This document shows, one piece after another, positions 21,861-33,589 of a stretch of 64,000 nucleotides of DNA (position 1 is the first letter of the stretch; the number at the start of each line of letters is the position of its first letter). The notes beneath the pieces are model-generated. The model worked only from the letters and a program-made list of their open reading frames with translations. It was not told the origin of the DNA and ran no database searches. The position numbers were made by a program, and so were the translations under genes. This stretch comes from Hemileia vastatrix (lineage: Eukaryota; Basidiomycota; Pucciniomycetes; Pucciniales; Zaghouaniaceae). The stretch lies in the NCBI GenBank assembly GCA_030280995.1, contig JASXTE010000010.1:20105823-20169822 (forward strand). The letters run 5' to 3'.

Positions 21861-23452
21861 GGATGGGGCGCTGGAGAAAGAGGAACAATTGGAATGTGGA
21901 ACAACAGCATGGAATATATCCGCCAAGATTGCAGATAAAATCCGGTTCTTAAAGCCAACAAAAATCCTCAAGGAGATGGTTTCCAAAGCTTATTGGGAGT
22001 ATTTACCACTTTTTGAGGATAAAAAGGTCAAGACCTTTACACCTCATCAACCATAAGACTTTTCCATTGATCTGATTACAGGTGCAACCCCTCAATTTAT
22101 TTGCATAATCCCACTATCAATCTTGGAGTCTACAGAGCTAAAGGAGATGATTGATGAAAACCTAAAGAATGGTTTTATTAAAGAATAAAAATCTCCCTGG
22201 GCTTCCCCTATAATCTTTTCAGGAAAAAAAGGATGGATCATTAAGACCTTATATGGATTTCAGAATGTTAAAAGTGCTGATAGTAAAGAAAAGATATCCC
22301 CTTACTTTGATTAGTGAGCTGATTGATAGCCTCCAAGGTGCAGAGATCTTCATGTCCCTAGATCTTAGATCAGGTTACCACAAAATACATGTTAAACAAG
22401 GTTATGAACAAAAACTGGAATTCTGCTCTAAATTTGGTCATTTTGAATGGTTGGTAATGCCATTTTGTCCATGTAATGCACCTGCCACTTTCCAGCACTT
22501 CACAAACAGAATCTTCAGATATAGAACAGGGATATATGTGGAAGTGTACTTAGATGACATCTTTATTTACTCCAGATCAATGGAAGAACACCAGATATGC
22601 TTGAGGGAGGCCCAAGTATGGTTAAAACCAGAGAAATGTTTCTTCTCAGTGAGTGAAATCCCCTACCTGGGTATGATCATTTCAAAGAATAGAGTGAAAA
22701 TGAAAAATAAGAACATGAAGCCAGTAACAGAATGGCCAACACCAGCATCAGTAAAAGAGCTCCTGTCATTCCTAGGCTTTGCAAATTTTTACTGCTGTTT
22801 TATTGAAAAAAACTCCCACATTTGCCAACCATTGCACAACCTCACCACAAAGGAAGCCAATTTTATCTTGACAGGTAGCCAACAAGATGCATTGGACTAC
22901 CTGAAAAGAAAATTTGTGACAGACCTCATTCTTGAAATGCCTGACTTTTTGAAGCCATTTGTTCTGGAGTGTGACTGCTCAGATTTTGAATTAGGTGCAG
23001 TATTATCCCATTACAGTGCTGAAAATGTGCTGCACCCCATATCATATTTGTCACAAACAATGCTAGGTGTCAAACTAAACTATGAAATATATGATAAGGA
23101 GTTACTGGCACTATTAGAAGTAGTGTGCACCTGGCACCACTATTTGGAAGGAGGACCTCACTGATTACAAGTCATTATTTACACAGATAATAAAAGCTTG
23201 GAAACCTTCTTGACCACAAAAAATATGACACACCATCAAGCCCACTGGGAAGAACTGCTTGGTAGAATTAAGTTTATGGTTAAATTCCGCCCAGGGAAGA
23301 AAAGTGGGAAACCAGATGTGCTGTCATTACAACCTGACTTGTGCCCAGAGCCAGACCAGCTGCATTTTTTTGGCACAAAACTACCAAAGAGGGACCTTGA
23401 AGAGGGGGTAATTCTAGACAAGGTGGAATTGGAAGATGAGGATTTGTTGTAA
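21859..23452 (+). pseudogene. E4 reverse transcriptase and RNase H (decayed)
   Basis: The N-terminal part (FLKPTKILKEMVSKAYWEYL) is followed by stops at about 22054 and 22185 and a frame change near 22235. RT then stays open from 22253 to 23164: LRSGYHKIHVKQG, the catalytic YLDD at 22547-22558, and GFANFYCCFIEKNS. RNase H begins VLECDCSDFELGAVLSHY (first Asp) and ends in TDNKSLETFLTTK..HHQAHWEELL (23180-23270) after one stop. This is the best preserved RT of the plus-strand elements but is not continuous. Confidence 0.92.
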
Positions 23453-24361
23453 TGGGTAAGAAGAGGGCAGGAAAAGTATAATGGAGTTCAGGAGTTGGAG
23501 AAGGCGCTGGTATCAAAGGAATTATTGGTAAGAAAAGGATTGGAGGAGTACCACCTAGAAGATGAAGCTCTGTATTGGAATGGGAGGATAGTGGTTCCAA
23601 ATGATGAAGGGCTCAAAAGACAGGTGGTCAAATCAAGGCATGATTCCCCAATTGCAGGACACCCAGGACTACTGAAAATTATGGAGCTATTAAATTGCAG
23701 CTTTTACTGAAAGTCCATGAAGGCATATGTCCAGCGCTATGTAGCAGCATGTGACTCTTTCCAGAGAAACAAGGTCAGTCCAACATCAACACCATTGACC
23801 CCACTAAACATTGCCAAACAGCCATGGAAAGATCTCTCCTACAATTTTATAATGGAATTACCAAAATCTCAAGGAAAAAATGTTATTCTCACAGAATTTT
23901 ACCATTGCACTAAGATAGTGCACTTCATTCCAACCACCACCAAGGTCACATCAGAAGGGATTTCAGACCTAATGGTGGCAAAATTTTGGAATTTTTATTG
24001 TTTTCCAGACAGCATTTTATCAGATAGGGGAATTAACTTCAGCTCTAAGCTGTTGAAAGCAATTTATGAGCAACTGAACATTAAGCCATTATTGTCAACA
24101 GCATGGCACCCAAAAACTGACGTGTAATATGAGATAGTGAACTAGGAAATTGAACAATACCTGTGCCACTTTATCAACTATCAGCAAGATGATTGGGTGC
24201 AACTGCTAATACTAGCTGAATTCTCATACAACAACCAGCTGCATGTGTCAACAGGAATGTCACCCTTTTACACCAATCACTGATATCACCCAACATTTTT
24301 AATTGGCACATCATTGACACTGCATTTTCCAGAAGCACAAGAGAGAATTCAAAAGTGGCGG
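23453..24361 (+). pseudogene. E4 integrase, part before the solo LTR (decayed)
   Basis: The zinc module shows RHDSPIAGHPG (two His, 23635-23670) and CDSFQRNK, where the last Cys is Phe. The first catalytic Asp is Asn (LSYNFIMELP, about 23838). The second Asp is kept (ILSDRGINF, 24013) and the Glu region reads TDV-stop-YEIVN. The frame ends at AQERIQKWR at 24361, directly before the inserted LTR, and resumes at 25470 (EICEDLEAVLKLSQ). Confidence 0.9.
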
Positions 24362-25463
24362 TGTGGTAGCCTAAAGTTTAGTATGGCACCTAAGTACGTA
24401 AATGGAGTTATTAAGGAGTGCAAGATTGGAGTTATTATTTTATAAAAGGGTTTTATTAAATTTATTTGAGTTTTAAATATAAAGAAATTTGGTTAAAAGC
24501 AAATGCCTACACGAAATCAATTTATTTTACGGAGAAAACTTATTTTTACGGTCTGAAAAGTTTATAAGTATCAAGTCGAGTCACTCAAGAACCTTGGGAA
24601 ATTTTCCCAGAATTTTTACTATTTTTCTTATATTTTTAAATGAATTTTTAAGATTTATAGAAATATTTATGTTTTCAGAAATTACTTAACTTTGATGAAT
24701 TTTCACGGGGTAATTAGAGCTGCGCAGACTACGAAAATTAGTTTGGAATGTAAAGGGGAAGTGGCTCTATCATGTGTAATTTTTCTAGATTTTTTATTAT
24801 AGTTTTAAAGGTTATAATTGAGTCCGGAAGTCCGGACGGACTCCGTTTGGACTCCGTACGGACTCTGTATGGGCTCCGGATTGACTCTGGGTGAGCTCTG
24901 GAGGGTAAAACTTAGGCACGTGACTAGGAATACTTAAGAGCCTCTCAAACTCGAAATTGAGGGGGGATAGAACAAACAGCTTAATCTTTAACCACCACGG
25001 TCTCATTTTTTATTACTCAACAAATTAAATAAAATTGTAATACCCTTATAACTTTATATTTTATATATAACATTTTAGAAATACTACTCAACAATTTAAA
25101 CCACACTTCATACAGGGTATCTTTAGAAAGGTCTTCATCACTGGGACTTGATTATTGCTGTCTCATAAAAATTCAAAATATAAAAACATAAAAGTCAATC
25201 TTTTCAGATCTTTCACTGGTACACCTTAATTGTTGTTATCAGTATTTTATTTCTCAACAGCCACAATCATTAAATCTCAATAAGCGTTAAATATTTTAGA
25301 GTTTCATTATTTTTATCAATCAGATCCAAGTAGACTGGTTAGCTTAGTGATTTAGAATTCCCATTTTGTTATTTTTATTGGAAGGACGGGGTTTTCAGCT
25401 AAATCCACACATCTCCTCCGGATTCTGCTTACAGCAAGGCAACTGTAAGAGTTTACCTTACCA
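24362..25463 (+). mobile_element. Solo LTR of the E1 family inside E4 integrase
   Basis: It starts TGTGGTAGCC and ends near TTACCTTACCA (1102 bp) and matches the E1 LTR in order throughout. Removing it rejoins the E4 integrase frame (KWR|EIC). Flanking 6-mers TGGCGG (24356-24361) and TAGAGG (25464-25469) match at four of six positions, consistent with an old, eroded target duplication. No internal region remains, so it is a solo LTR. Confidence 0.85.
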
Positions 25464-25990
25464 TAGAGGGAAATATGTGAAGATCTAGAAGCAGTGCTCA
25501 AATTATCTCAAAAGTAAATGAAGCGCCATCATGATCAAGGACAAGCTCAGAACTAGATGTTCCATGTAGGTGATAAGGTTTGGTTAATATCATGTTTTAT
25601 TTCCACATTGCGCCCCAGTGTTAAGTTATATCACAAGAAAGTGGGGCCATTCAAAGTCAAATGCAAGGTATCAGACTCAGCTTATGAACTGGAGCTACCA
25701 ATCTCAATGAGGTAAGTACATCCAGTTCTCAACATTTCATTACTCACAAATCATAAGGAAGATACGATTCCAGGACATCCAGAATTTTTGCCAGTGCCAA
25801 TTGAGGTGGAAAATGAAGAAGATTTTGAGGTGGAAAAGGTTTTTTCTAAGAGGGTGTATAGGGGAAAGGCTCAGTACTTGGTGCATCAGAAGGGTTATGG
25901 AGTTGGGGATATGTCCTGGGAACCAATAGATAATCTGGTGAATGCTAAAAAAAATTGAAGGAGTTTGAGAAGGAGCACAGAAGGCAGGAG
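25464..25990 (+). pseudogene. E4 integrase C-terminus and chromodomain
   Basis: The frame resumes after the solo LTR with GDKVWL...KLYHKKVGPFKVKCKVSD (25575-25680), the linker PVPIEVENEEDFEVEK, and a chromodomain: VYRGKAQYLVHQKGYG then MSWEPIDNLVNA (25855-25945). One stop and one frameshift lie near 25526 and 25955. The chromodomain groups E4 with E3 among chromoviruses, but the two elements differ in sequence and in lacking or having an opposite-strand gene. Confidence 0.88.
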
Positions 25991-25994
25991 TAGT

Positions 25995-26166
25995 AAAAGA
26001 GGGGGTAATGTTAGAATTTGGGTTGAGAGGTGAGGAGGAGGAGGAGGTCTATGGGCGCTATGTATTTTGGAAGACAGAATAGGGAATACTTCATAAAGTG
26101 GCTATATGGGGAAAGCACTGTGGAGCACTTCCCATTGGAAAACTTATATAGTAATCAAATTACTCT
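25995..26166 (+). mobile_element. E4 polypurine tract and left part of the 3' LTR
   Basis: AAAAGAGGGGGTAA (25995-26008) precedes TGTTAGAATTTGGG at 26009. The LTR ends with TAACA at 48146, giving a perfect TGTTA...TAACA inverted end. The two pieces (26009-26166 and 48060-48146) add to about 245 bp. The DNA transposon at 26167-48056 splits them. Confidence 0.8.
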
Positions 26167-29100
26167 CACCACAGGAAGTTTGGGGGTGAACTGCTAGGTA
26201 TTCTCCCCCTTTGAAATGGTTAGGAAATGATCAGGCAATGGTCAGGAGTAGGTTGGAAAACTTTTAGGAAATCTGATTAAAAAAAATTGAAAAAAAAATT
26301 TGTCAATGATTGAAACCATATTTAACCTTACTTGAAGTCATCTTGATAAGAGCAATGAAGTTAAGTTGAAAATAATCTTAACCTTGGTTGATCAAAGGTT
26401 AAGCACTGAGTTTAATGTTCCATATTATTCAAGCTTCTAATTTACATATATAGTTGAATTGCGTGTAGTATTCATTATAGAAATTCCCTCATTAGTTACT
26501 AACACATTCAATGATGATACATCATGTCATTTTTAGGGGCCCCCAATGAAAGGATGAATTTAATTTAGTGATAAGTTGAATATAAAGAACTCATGAGATC
26601 TATCTAATAATGGCAAAAAGTTTATTGCAAAAATAATTTAATTGGTAAGGAGGATAATTTTAGAATAAATTTTGGTCTGGATTTAAATCTGTGAGTCATA
26701 GCTTTTATCAATTATAAAAGTACCCTTCAAGTGGACATTTTATGTACTGTGTATGACATGATCACTTTTAGTAGCCATGGTACTTCAATTTTTTCTAACC
26801 ATGAAATTATTGGTATCACAGGCCTTGTCAAAATTATTCATCTGAAGGACAGTCTGTAGCTGAGAAGGACACATTTTAATGCATAAAAGATAGATAGGTA
26901 TACATAAAATACCTTTAAGATATGCATTATAAAAGTTTCTTTCTCAGCAACAGGCCATCCTTCAGAAGGACACATTTGGAAAAGTCTGTAACACCTTCAC
27001 CTTTAGGGTTAGTCAACTTTTGAGTAACAAGACAAGTAAAAGTGCGCAGGTTACACACCATATCTAAATTGTCTACTTGAAAGATGGTCCAACACTGAGA
27101 AGGACACTTTTATAAAGCACAAAAGTAGCACTGATTATTTATAATACCTATACAATAGGTAATAAAAAATTGTCCTTCTCAGAAACAGACTATACTTTAA
27201 GTGAAAAATTTTGAGCAATTCTAATGCATCTTCACTTTTACATTTAAACAAAAAAAATATACCATGGCCTTTAGAAAACTTCATGCTATCTATTTACACA
27301 TTGCCTAAAGTGTCCTCCTGAACAACAGTCAATTACTGAAAAGGACACTTTTGTATAGCAAAATAGATACACATGTATACATATGATACCTATTTGATAT
27401 TAATTATAAAATTTTACTTCTCAGAAATTTAAAATTGTTCAAGGAGACACTCTAGGCAATGTGTAAGTAGGTGGAATGAGGTTTTCTAAAGGCCACGGTA
27501 TTTGATTATTTTTTAAACATAAAATTAAAGTTGCACCATACTTGTTCAAAATTATACACTTGAATTATGGTCTGTTGCTGAGATTAAAACTTTTCTTATG
27601 CATATCATCTAGGTATTATATATAACAATTATATCTATCAAAAATTGTTAAAGTGTCTTTCTCAGTGATGGACTTTTATTCAGGTGAACACTTTAGGTAC
27701 TGTAAATGATATGAGCTCTTTTAATATTGTTGATACTTGAACATTGGTTAAACATTAGATTGAAGGTGTTACAGGCTTGGAAAAAAGCATCCTTCTGAAG
27801 GAAAGTCTGGCACTCTGAAGGACACTTTTGTAATGCATATAATATTTATATTTATACATATAATACCTAGATGATATACATTATAAAAGTGCCCTTCTGA
27901 GTGTTGGACCATCCTTCAGAAAGACACTTTTGACCAAGTCTGTAAAACCTTCACTATTGTGGTTAGCCAACACTCAGATACCATGGAAATTAGGAAAAAC
28001 CTTGCCATATTCTTGCACAGAACCTAAAGTGTTCACCTGAGCAATGCAGTCTTGCTGGGAAGAACACTTTTACAATTCTAAAAACACATGTTTCATAGAC
28101 TTATAAACTTACTGATATGCTTTATAAAAGTGCCTTCCTCAGCATCAGCCAATGCTCAGAAATACACTTGGCGCCATTTAAGGCCAGATAACACAGTCTC
28201 TTTTTAATTTTGTTCAAAATATTGATCCTATATTTTAAAAATGCATTTTACTAAATTATTATTATTTAAGGTAAATAATTATGTCCAATTTTTTTGGAAC
28301 AAAAAATAATACTACCTCAAAAATTAATAATATAATGGAAAGAATATTGCATGCACACAATTATTTTGAAAGCATAGCATTAGGACATAAGAATATATAA
28401 AAATCTGGAATAAAAATTTCTTAAAATATAATGAATATATTGAGCTTCAAAACATCTTTTAATTATTATAATCAAAGTATAGAATTCTTCCAGATGCATT
28501 TGGCTCACAAGATTCAACAATACACCAATCATTGATAATAAACTGATAAGGAAAATCTTATCATATTATTTTTATGAAATGAAAAATACTTTCCCATACA
28601 TATGTGGAAACTGTTATATCTGAATTTTATTCACTTAGGCCATTAACATGAATATAATTTGGGAAAATCTATAGAGTTGTAAAATAATAATGCTCAAAAT
28701 TTCTTCACATTTATAATTTAAATAACTTTTCCCAAGTAACAGATTGATTTATTAATCAATACATACTCTATCACAAATATAGGTGGTAAAATAAAATTAA
28801 TACCCTTGCTTTTCAAAGGTTAAAAACCCTATTAATGTATGAATCGGACCTGTCACAGCCTTTTTTATGCTTTATGTCACCCAGTTGCACAAATATGTTT
28901 CTTACCATCAGTCAAGTACTTTCTGGAAGCCAATAATCTAGAATTAAATTGTTAAAAAAGTATCTTGTTAACCAGTACACACAGTATTTGATGTGGTGAG
29001 AAATGATTGTTAATAATGCATGAAAGATGATAAGGTATAAATATAATACCAAGATGATATGCATTTTTAAAGTGTCCTTATCAGCAACAGAATTTTTTTT

Positions 29101-29436
29101 AGGAGGAAACTATAGGAAATGTGTAAGTATATGGCATGAAATTTCTTAAAGGCACTGGTATTAGATTATTGTTTAAGTATAAAGTTGAAGTTGCACAATA
29201 CTTGTTCAAAATTATACACTTGAAGGATGATCTGTATCTGAGAATGACACCTTTGTGATGCATATCATCCAGGTATTATATATAACAATTCTATCTTTAA
29301 AATTTATCAAATTATCTTTCTCAGTGATGGACCATTTTTAAGGAGGAAATTTTAGGTACTGTAAATGAAATGAGCTCTTTTAATAGCCTTGGTACTTGAA
29401 AATTGGTTAAACATTAAATTGAAGGTGCTAAAGACT

Positions 29437-29600
29437 TGGTCAAAAATGTCCTTCTGAAGGATGGTCAAACACTCAGAAGGACACTTTTTATAATGCATAA
29501 AAGACAGATATGTATACATATAATACCAAAATGATATGCATTATAAAAATGTCCCTCTGAGCGTTAGACCGTCCTTCAGAAAGACACTTTTGACCAAGTC
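29437..29600. repeat. Representative long inverted repeat of the higher-order unit
   Basis: CTTGGTCAAAAATGTCCTTC at 29437 is mirrored by the segment ending TTTTGACCAAG at 29600. The arms also share GAAGGA/TCCTTC, AACACTCAGA/TCTGAGCGTT and TTTATAATGCAT/ATGCATTATAAA. Arms are about 60-65 nt around a ~40-nt centre. Similar structures occur near 26823-26984, 27068-27220, 27303-27460, 27540-27710, 27778-27945, 28018-28170, 29200-29360, 29680-29835, 30720-31000 and 44242-44610. Confidence 0.85.
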
Positions 29601-31114
29601 TGTAAAACCTTCACTATTATGGTTAGCCAACACTCAGATACCATGGAAATTAGCAAAAACCTTTCCATCCTATTGCACAGAACCTAGAGTGTTCACCTGG
29701 GAAATAGTCGATTTTTGAGAAGGACATTTTAATAATTACAACTACCCAACTCTCATAGACTTATACCCTTACTAATAGGCTTTATAAAATTGTCTTCCTC
29801 AGCATCAGCCAATGCTCAGAAGGACACTTGGTGCCATGTAAATCCAGATACCACTTTTTTTAATTGTATTTAAAAAATTGATCTCATATTTGATAAATGC
29901 ATTTTATTGAATTATCATTATTAAAGGTAGAACATTCTGGCCAATGCCTTTGGACGTCAAAAGTATACTAACTCAAAAAATAATAATATAATTGAAAAAA
30001 ATTTTCAACACAAAATTATTGTTAGGAACAAAGCATTAAGCCATAGAAATATATAAAGACCAAGAATAATATTTTCTTAACATATAATAGATACGTTGAG
30101 CTTCCAAATAGCCTTTAATTATTATGATCAAAGTATAGCATTCTATTGGATACATTTAGAACACTAGATTCAACAATACCCCATTATAGATAATAAAATG
30201 GTAAGGAAAAGCTCATTATATTATTATTATGAAAAGAAAAATGTTATCCCATAAATTTTTGAAAAGTGTTATATCTGAACTCTCTTCACTGAGGCCATTA
30301 ACATGAATATGATTTAGGAAAATAAAAAATTTTTAAAATAATATCTAAATTTCATCACATTTCTATTTAAAAGAATTCTTTCCAAGAAACAGATTGATTA
30401 ACTAATCAATACATACTCAAGCACAAATATAGGTGGGAAAAAATAATTATTGCCCTTGATTTTCAAAGGTTTAAAAACATATTAATGTACAAATTGGACC
30501 TGTTACATCCTTGTTGATGCTTTATGTCACACACCGGCACAAAATATTTTCTGACTATCCATCAAGTACTTTCTGCAAGCCAATAATCTAAGATTGAAGG
30601 GGTTAAACAAGCATCTTATTAGCCAGTCCACACCATATTTATGTGGTGTAAAATGATTTTTTATAATGCATAAATGATACACATATATACATTTAATACC
30701 AAAATAATCTGCCTTTTAAAAGTGTCCTTCATAGCAACGGACCATTGCTCAGGTGGACACTTTAGGTACTTTGCAATAGGATGTTAAGGATTATTCTAAT
30801 GACCATGGTATTTGATTGTTGGCTAATCATTATAGTGAAGGTGTTTCATACTTGGTCAAAAATGTCCTTCTGAAAGACAGTCCAACGCTCAGAAGGACAC
30901 TTTTATATTGCATATCATATAGGTATAATATATAACAATGTTATCATTAAAGTTTATAACTAATTCTTTCTTAGTTATGGACCAATGTTCAGGTGAACAC
31001 ATTAAGTACTGTAAATGAAATGAGCTCTTTTTATAGCCTTGTTACTTGAACATTAGTTAAACAATATATTTAAGGTGTTACAGACTTGGTCAAAAGTGTC
31101 CTTCTGAAGGATGG

Positions 31115-32208
31115 TGTAGACAATCCTATAGTACCAGCTATAGGCCTTGACCAAGGGAGTTGGAGAAAAACCAGAGAGAAAATCCCCTGTCCCTTTAGAA
31201 AAATATAGTGAGATTTACTTGCTAAAGTAAGTTGGTTCCTGTTTTGCTAAAGACCCCTTTTAAACACACTTGACTGCTTGATGAACCAAGAAAGTAGTCA
31301 CCAGATAGACTACCAGACCAAAGAACTGAAATGTAGAACAAAGTCCACACCAGAGACAGCAAAGATACTTGATGTAGGCTGCAAATCCACACCAGAGACA
31401 GCAATAATACTTGCTATAGCTTTCAAGACTATAACAGAGAAAACAGTTGCCAAAGTTAAGTTAAATGAAGAACTTACTTGCAACAAACACAGCCAATTGT
31501 GGCCAGAAAACAGTGAAAACTGAGTGAGGAACAATGAGATCACCTCCGGATGGTTGTATGATGATTAAGGTTGCCCCAAACTGTCTTATTCACTATGTAC
31601 ACACAGACCACTAACTAAGAGCCCATGCGCACCCACCAATCTGGCGCCTGTACCTGCCAGATTGCATAAAAAGCCCTCCTGGAGCGCTCCCCAACCTCCT
31701 AAAACAGAGGCGGGCGGGCCGCCCAACGTTGGAGATGCCGCCTGAAGCGGCCCGGCCTCCCTGAAGCCAGAAAACCAATAAAAACCACTAATCTACTTAG
31801 AAAAATTAGCTACAACTACTAAAACCTTTAAAACACGGAATTTCACTATAACAACCTTGAGACATGAAATATAGAGAAAAATTAGCTCTATCCAATGGTA
31901 CTAAGCACTTAACCCTAAGACTTAAGGTTAGCCCATAAAACACGAAAAACAAAATTAAACAGCAATCTTTTATAAATGAAAAATGAGGAAATGACCCCTT
32001 AAAACTCAGAATATGAAAAATGTCTTCAAGACATAAAATATAGAGTAAAACCAGGGCTATCTAATGATAGTACCCACATACCTGCAGACCCAATATCCAC
32101 GGAATAAAACCAGAAAAATACCAAATTCCTTAACAGATGTCAATTAAGACATGCACAAACAGCGCCAAATCACACAACAAAGGCCCCTGCCAATGTTGGA
32201 AGACCACA
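31115..32208 (-). mobile_element. 3' LTR of E5
   Basis: In sense it runs TGTGGTCTTCC (from 32208) to GGATTGTCTACA (31115). It contains a GC-rich patch (about 31690-31760) that stands out from the AT-rich surroundings. A plus-strand open frame of 81 codons (31278-31523) with an internal repeat KSTPETAxIL occurs in both LTRs. It is probably not a gene. Confidence 0.93.
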
Positions 32209-32220
32209 TCCTCCCTCCAA
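32209..32220 (-). other. Polypurine tract of E5
   Basis: In sense TTGGAGGGAGGA directly precedes the LTR TGTGG. It is identical to the tract of E1 (3796-3807) and of the remnant at 48471-48482. Confidence 0.92.
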
Positions 32221-32900
32221 TTGAGAATGTCCGCATTCTTTCTTCATCCAACCACCATGTTTAACCTTCTTCCCAAATCTACCTCTGAAATGGGCCCCTA
32301 CCAATACTACATCGACAATAATTTAATCTACACCATCACACCACCTATCCATCCATACAGAACGTCCTGCGATGTCTGCCACTCCAGAAAGAAGACCTGC
32401 CACAGACCTGGTCCACTTTCTTCCACAACAGATTCACCTCCACCTCAACCTGGTCCTTCTTCTGCCAGCACCAAAAGATCTAGGCCATCCATCCTGATAC
32501 CCAGATTAATCAAAAAGCTCCACCCTTCCCAGAAGAGTGCCACAACCCATAAAGCAACTAGTTCCCCCATCCCTGGTCCATCTGATGGTTAAGAACATGC
32601 ATTCCTTCCTTCAACTTTAAAACTGATAACTTCTCAGTTCCTTCCTCTTCTGATAGTGATGATAACAATGTAGGATCCATTGCACCACCAACACCAACGC
32701 ACTTGCCCACTTTCAAGGCCAAGTTCCAACAACACACATCTCAACAGAAAAAACTTCTGCTTCACTATTTCCAATCCACTCCTGCTAGAGATGCATAGGA
32801 CATTGAGAACAGAAGACACCTCATTCACCAGTTCAAGGCTAATTCTGAACACTTCATTTCATCTCTTGATTCCCTCTGTAATTCCACTAGCACTTGAGTT
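32221..32900 (+). pseudogene. Opposite-strand gene of E5, copy 2 (LTR-proximal)
   Basis: It is antisense to pol and begins next to the 3' LTR. A plus-strand frame (ATG possibly at 32260) carries SCDVCHSRKKTCHRPG (C codons 32368, 32377 and 32398: C-x2-C-x6-C with a basic inner segment), then a Ser/Pro-rich tail to a stop at 32590. After a frame change, SSDSDDNNVGSIAPPTPTH and FKAKFQQHTSQQKKLLLHYF continue to about 32880 with one stop. The Cys motif closely matches that of the E3 gene (CEFCRSRRVAC). It lacks the intron-bearing end seen in copy 1. Product function unknown. Confidence 0.62.
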
Positions 32901-32949
32901 TGATTCAGAAAAGAAAAATTGACCACACCCTCTATAGGATGTAACCACA

Positions 32950-33450
32950 AACAACCCCCAGTTTTAAGTCTTGGGGGACCATCCTCATTTTATAGTATTG
33001 GGGGACTCAAAAACCCTCAGTTTAAAGTCTTGGGGGACTCAAAAACCTAAATCATAAGCCCAGAACCAGAGATCAACCACATTAAGACACAGAGAAAAAA
33101 CTAACATTCTGGGGTAATTGTGAATAGAGCAGCCAGCCCATCAATTACCCCCAAACTTGCCTTTGCTAAATTCGGAGGCTCCCCCTGTGTATACCCTCCA
33201 CCAATCTTTCAAAACCAACTCCAAAAACAAAAACTTTTCCCTCATTTTATAGTCTTGGGGGACTTACAACCCTCAGTTTAAAGTCTTGGGGGACTAACAC
33301 AGTGTTCAGTCTAAAGTCTTGACGGACTACTTCTTGATAAAATCTTGAAACCAGCCAGTATAAAGTCTTGGAGGACTAAGAGAAACCAAATTTTAGTTTA
33401 AAGTCTTGATGGACTGATAAATTTTCCAGTTTAGAGTCATAGAGGACTGT
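32950..33450 (-). repeat. AGTCC...TTTAAACTGG motif cluster in E5 (9 copies)
   Basis: Read on the minus strand, copies lie near 32951, 32978, 33007, 33241, 33271, 33305, 33355, 33395 and 33427; two more are at 35923 and 36186. The best copies read AGTCCCCCAAGACTTTAAAC then TG. The orientation relative to pol is the same as in E1. Two groups flank hairpin H1 copy B. Confidence 0.8.
33111..33151 (-). other. Hairpin H1, copy B
   Basis: Arms 33111-33120 (GGGGTAATTG) and 33142-33151 (CAATTACCCC) around the conserved loop, which in sense has the core ATGGGCTGGCTGCTCTAT. It lies between the two groups of AGTCC motifs, so the module hairpin + motifs + opposite-strand gene appears twice in E5. Confidence 0.8.
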
Positions 33451-33589
33451 CAGAATCTTGCATGAATCTGACCCAGCCAATTTCATGCAATACACACACA
33501 GCTAGACCCACGGAGCGTCCACCTTCACTTCATCTTCCACTCATCACTGACAAAATCTTCTCTTATCCCTTTCCTCACCTTTCACACCA

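Noticed and set aside
26750..31114. CRISPR-like array
   Set aside because: Repeats are long, diverged and palindromic with no unique spacers of constant size, and the genome is eukaryotic.
31278..31523. 81-codon plus-strand frame in the E5 LTR, repeated at 43307-43552
   Set aside because: It is in both LTRs because the LTRs are identical by descent. No domain is visible and its internal repeat reflects a DNA repeat. Not called as a gene.
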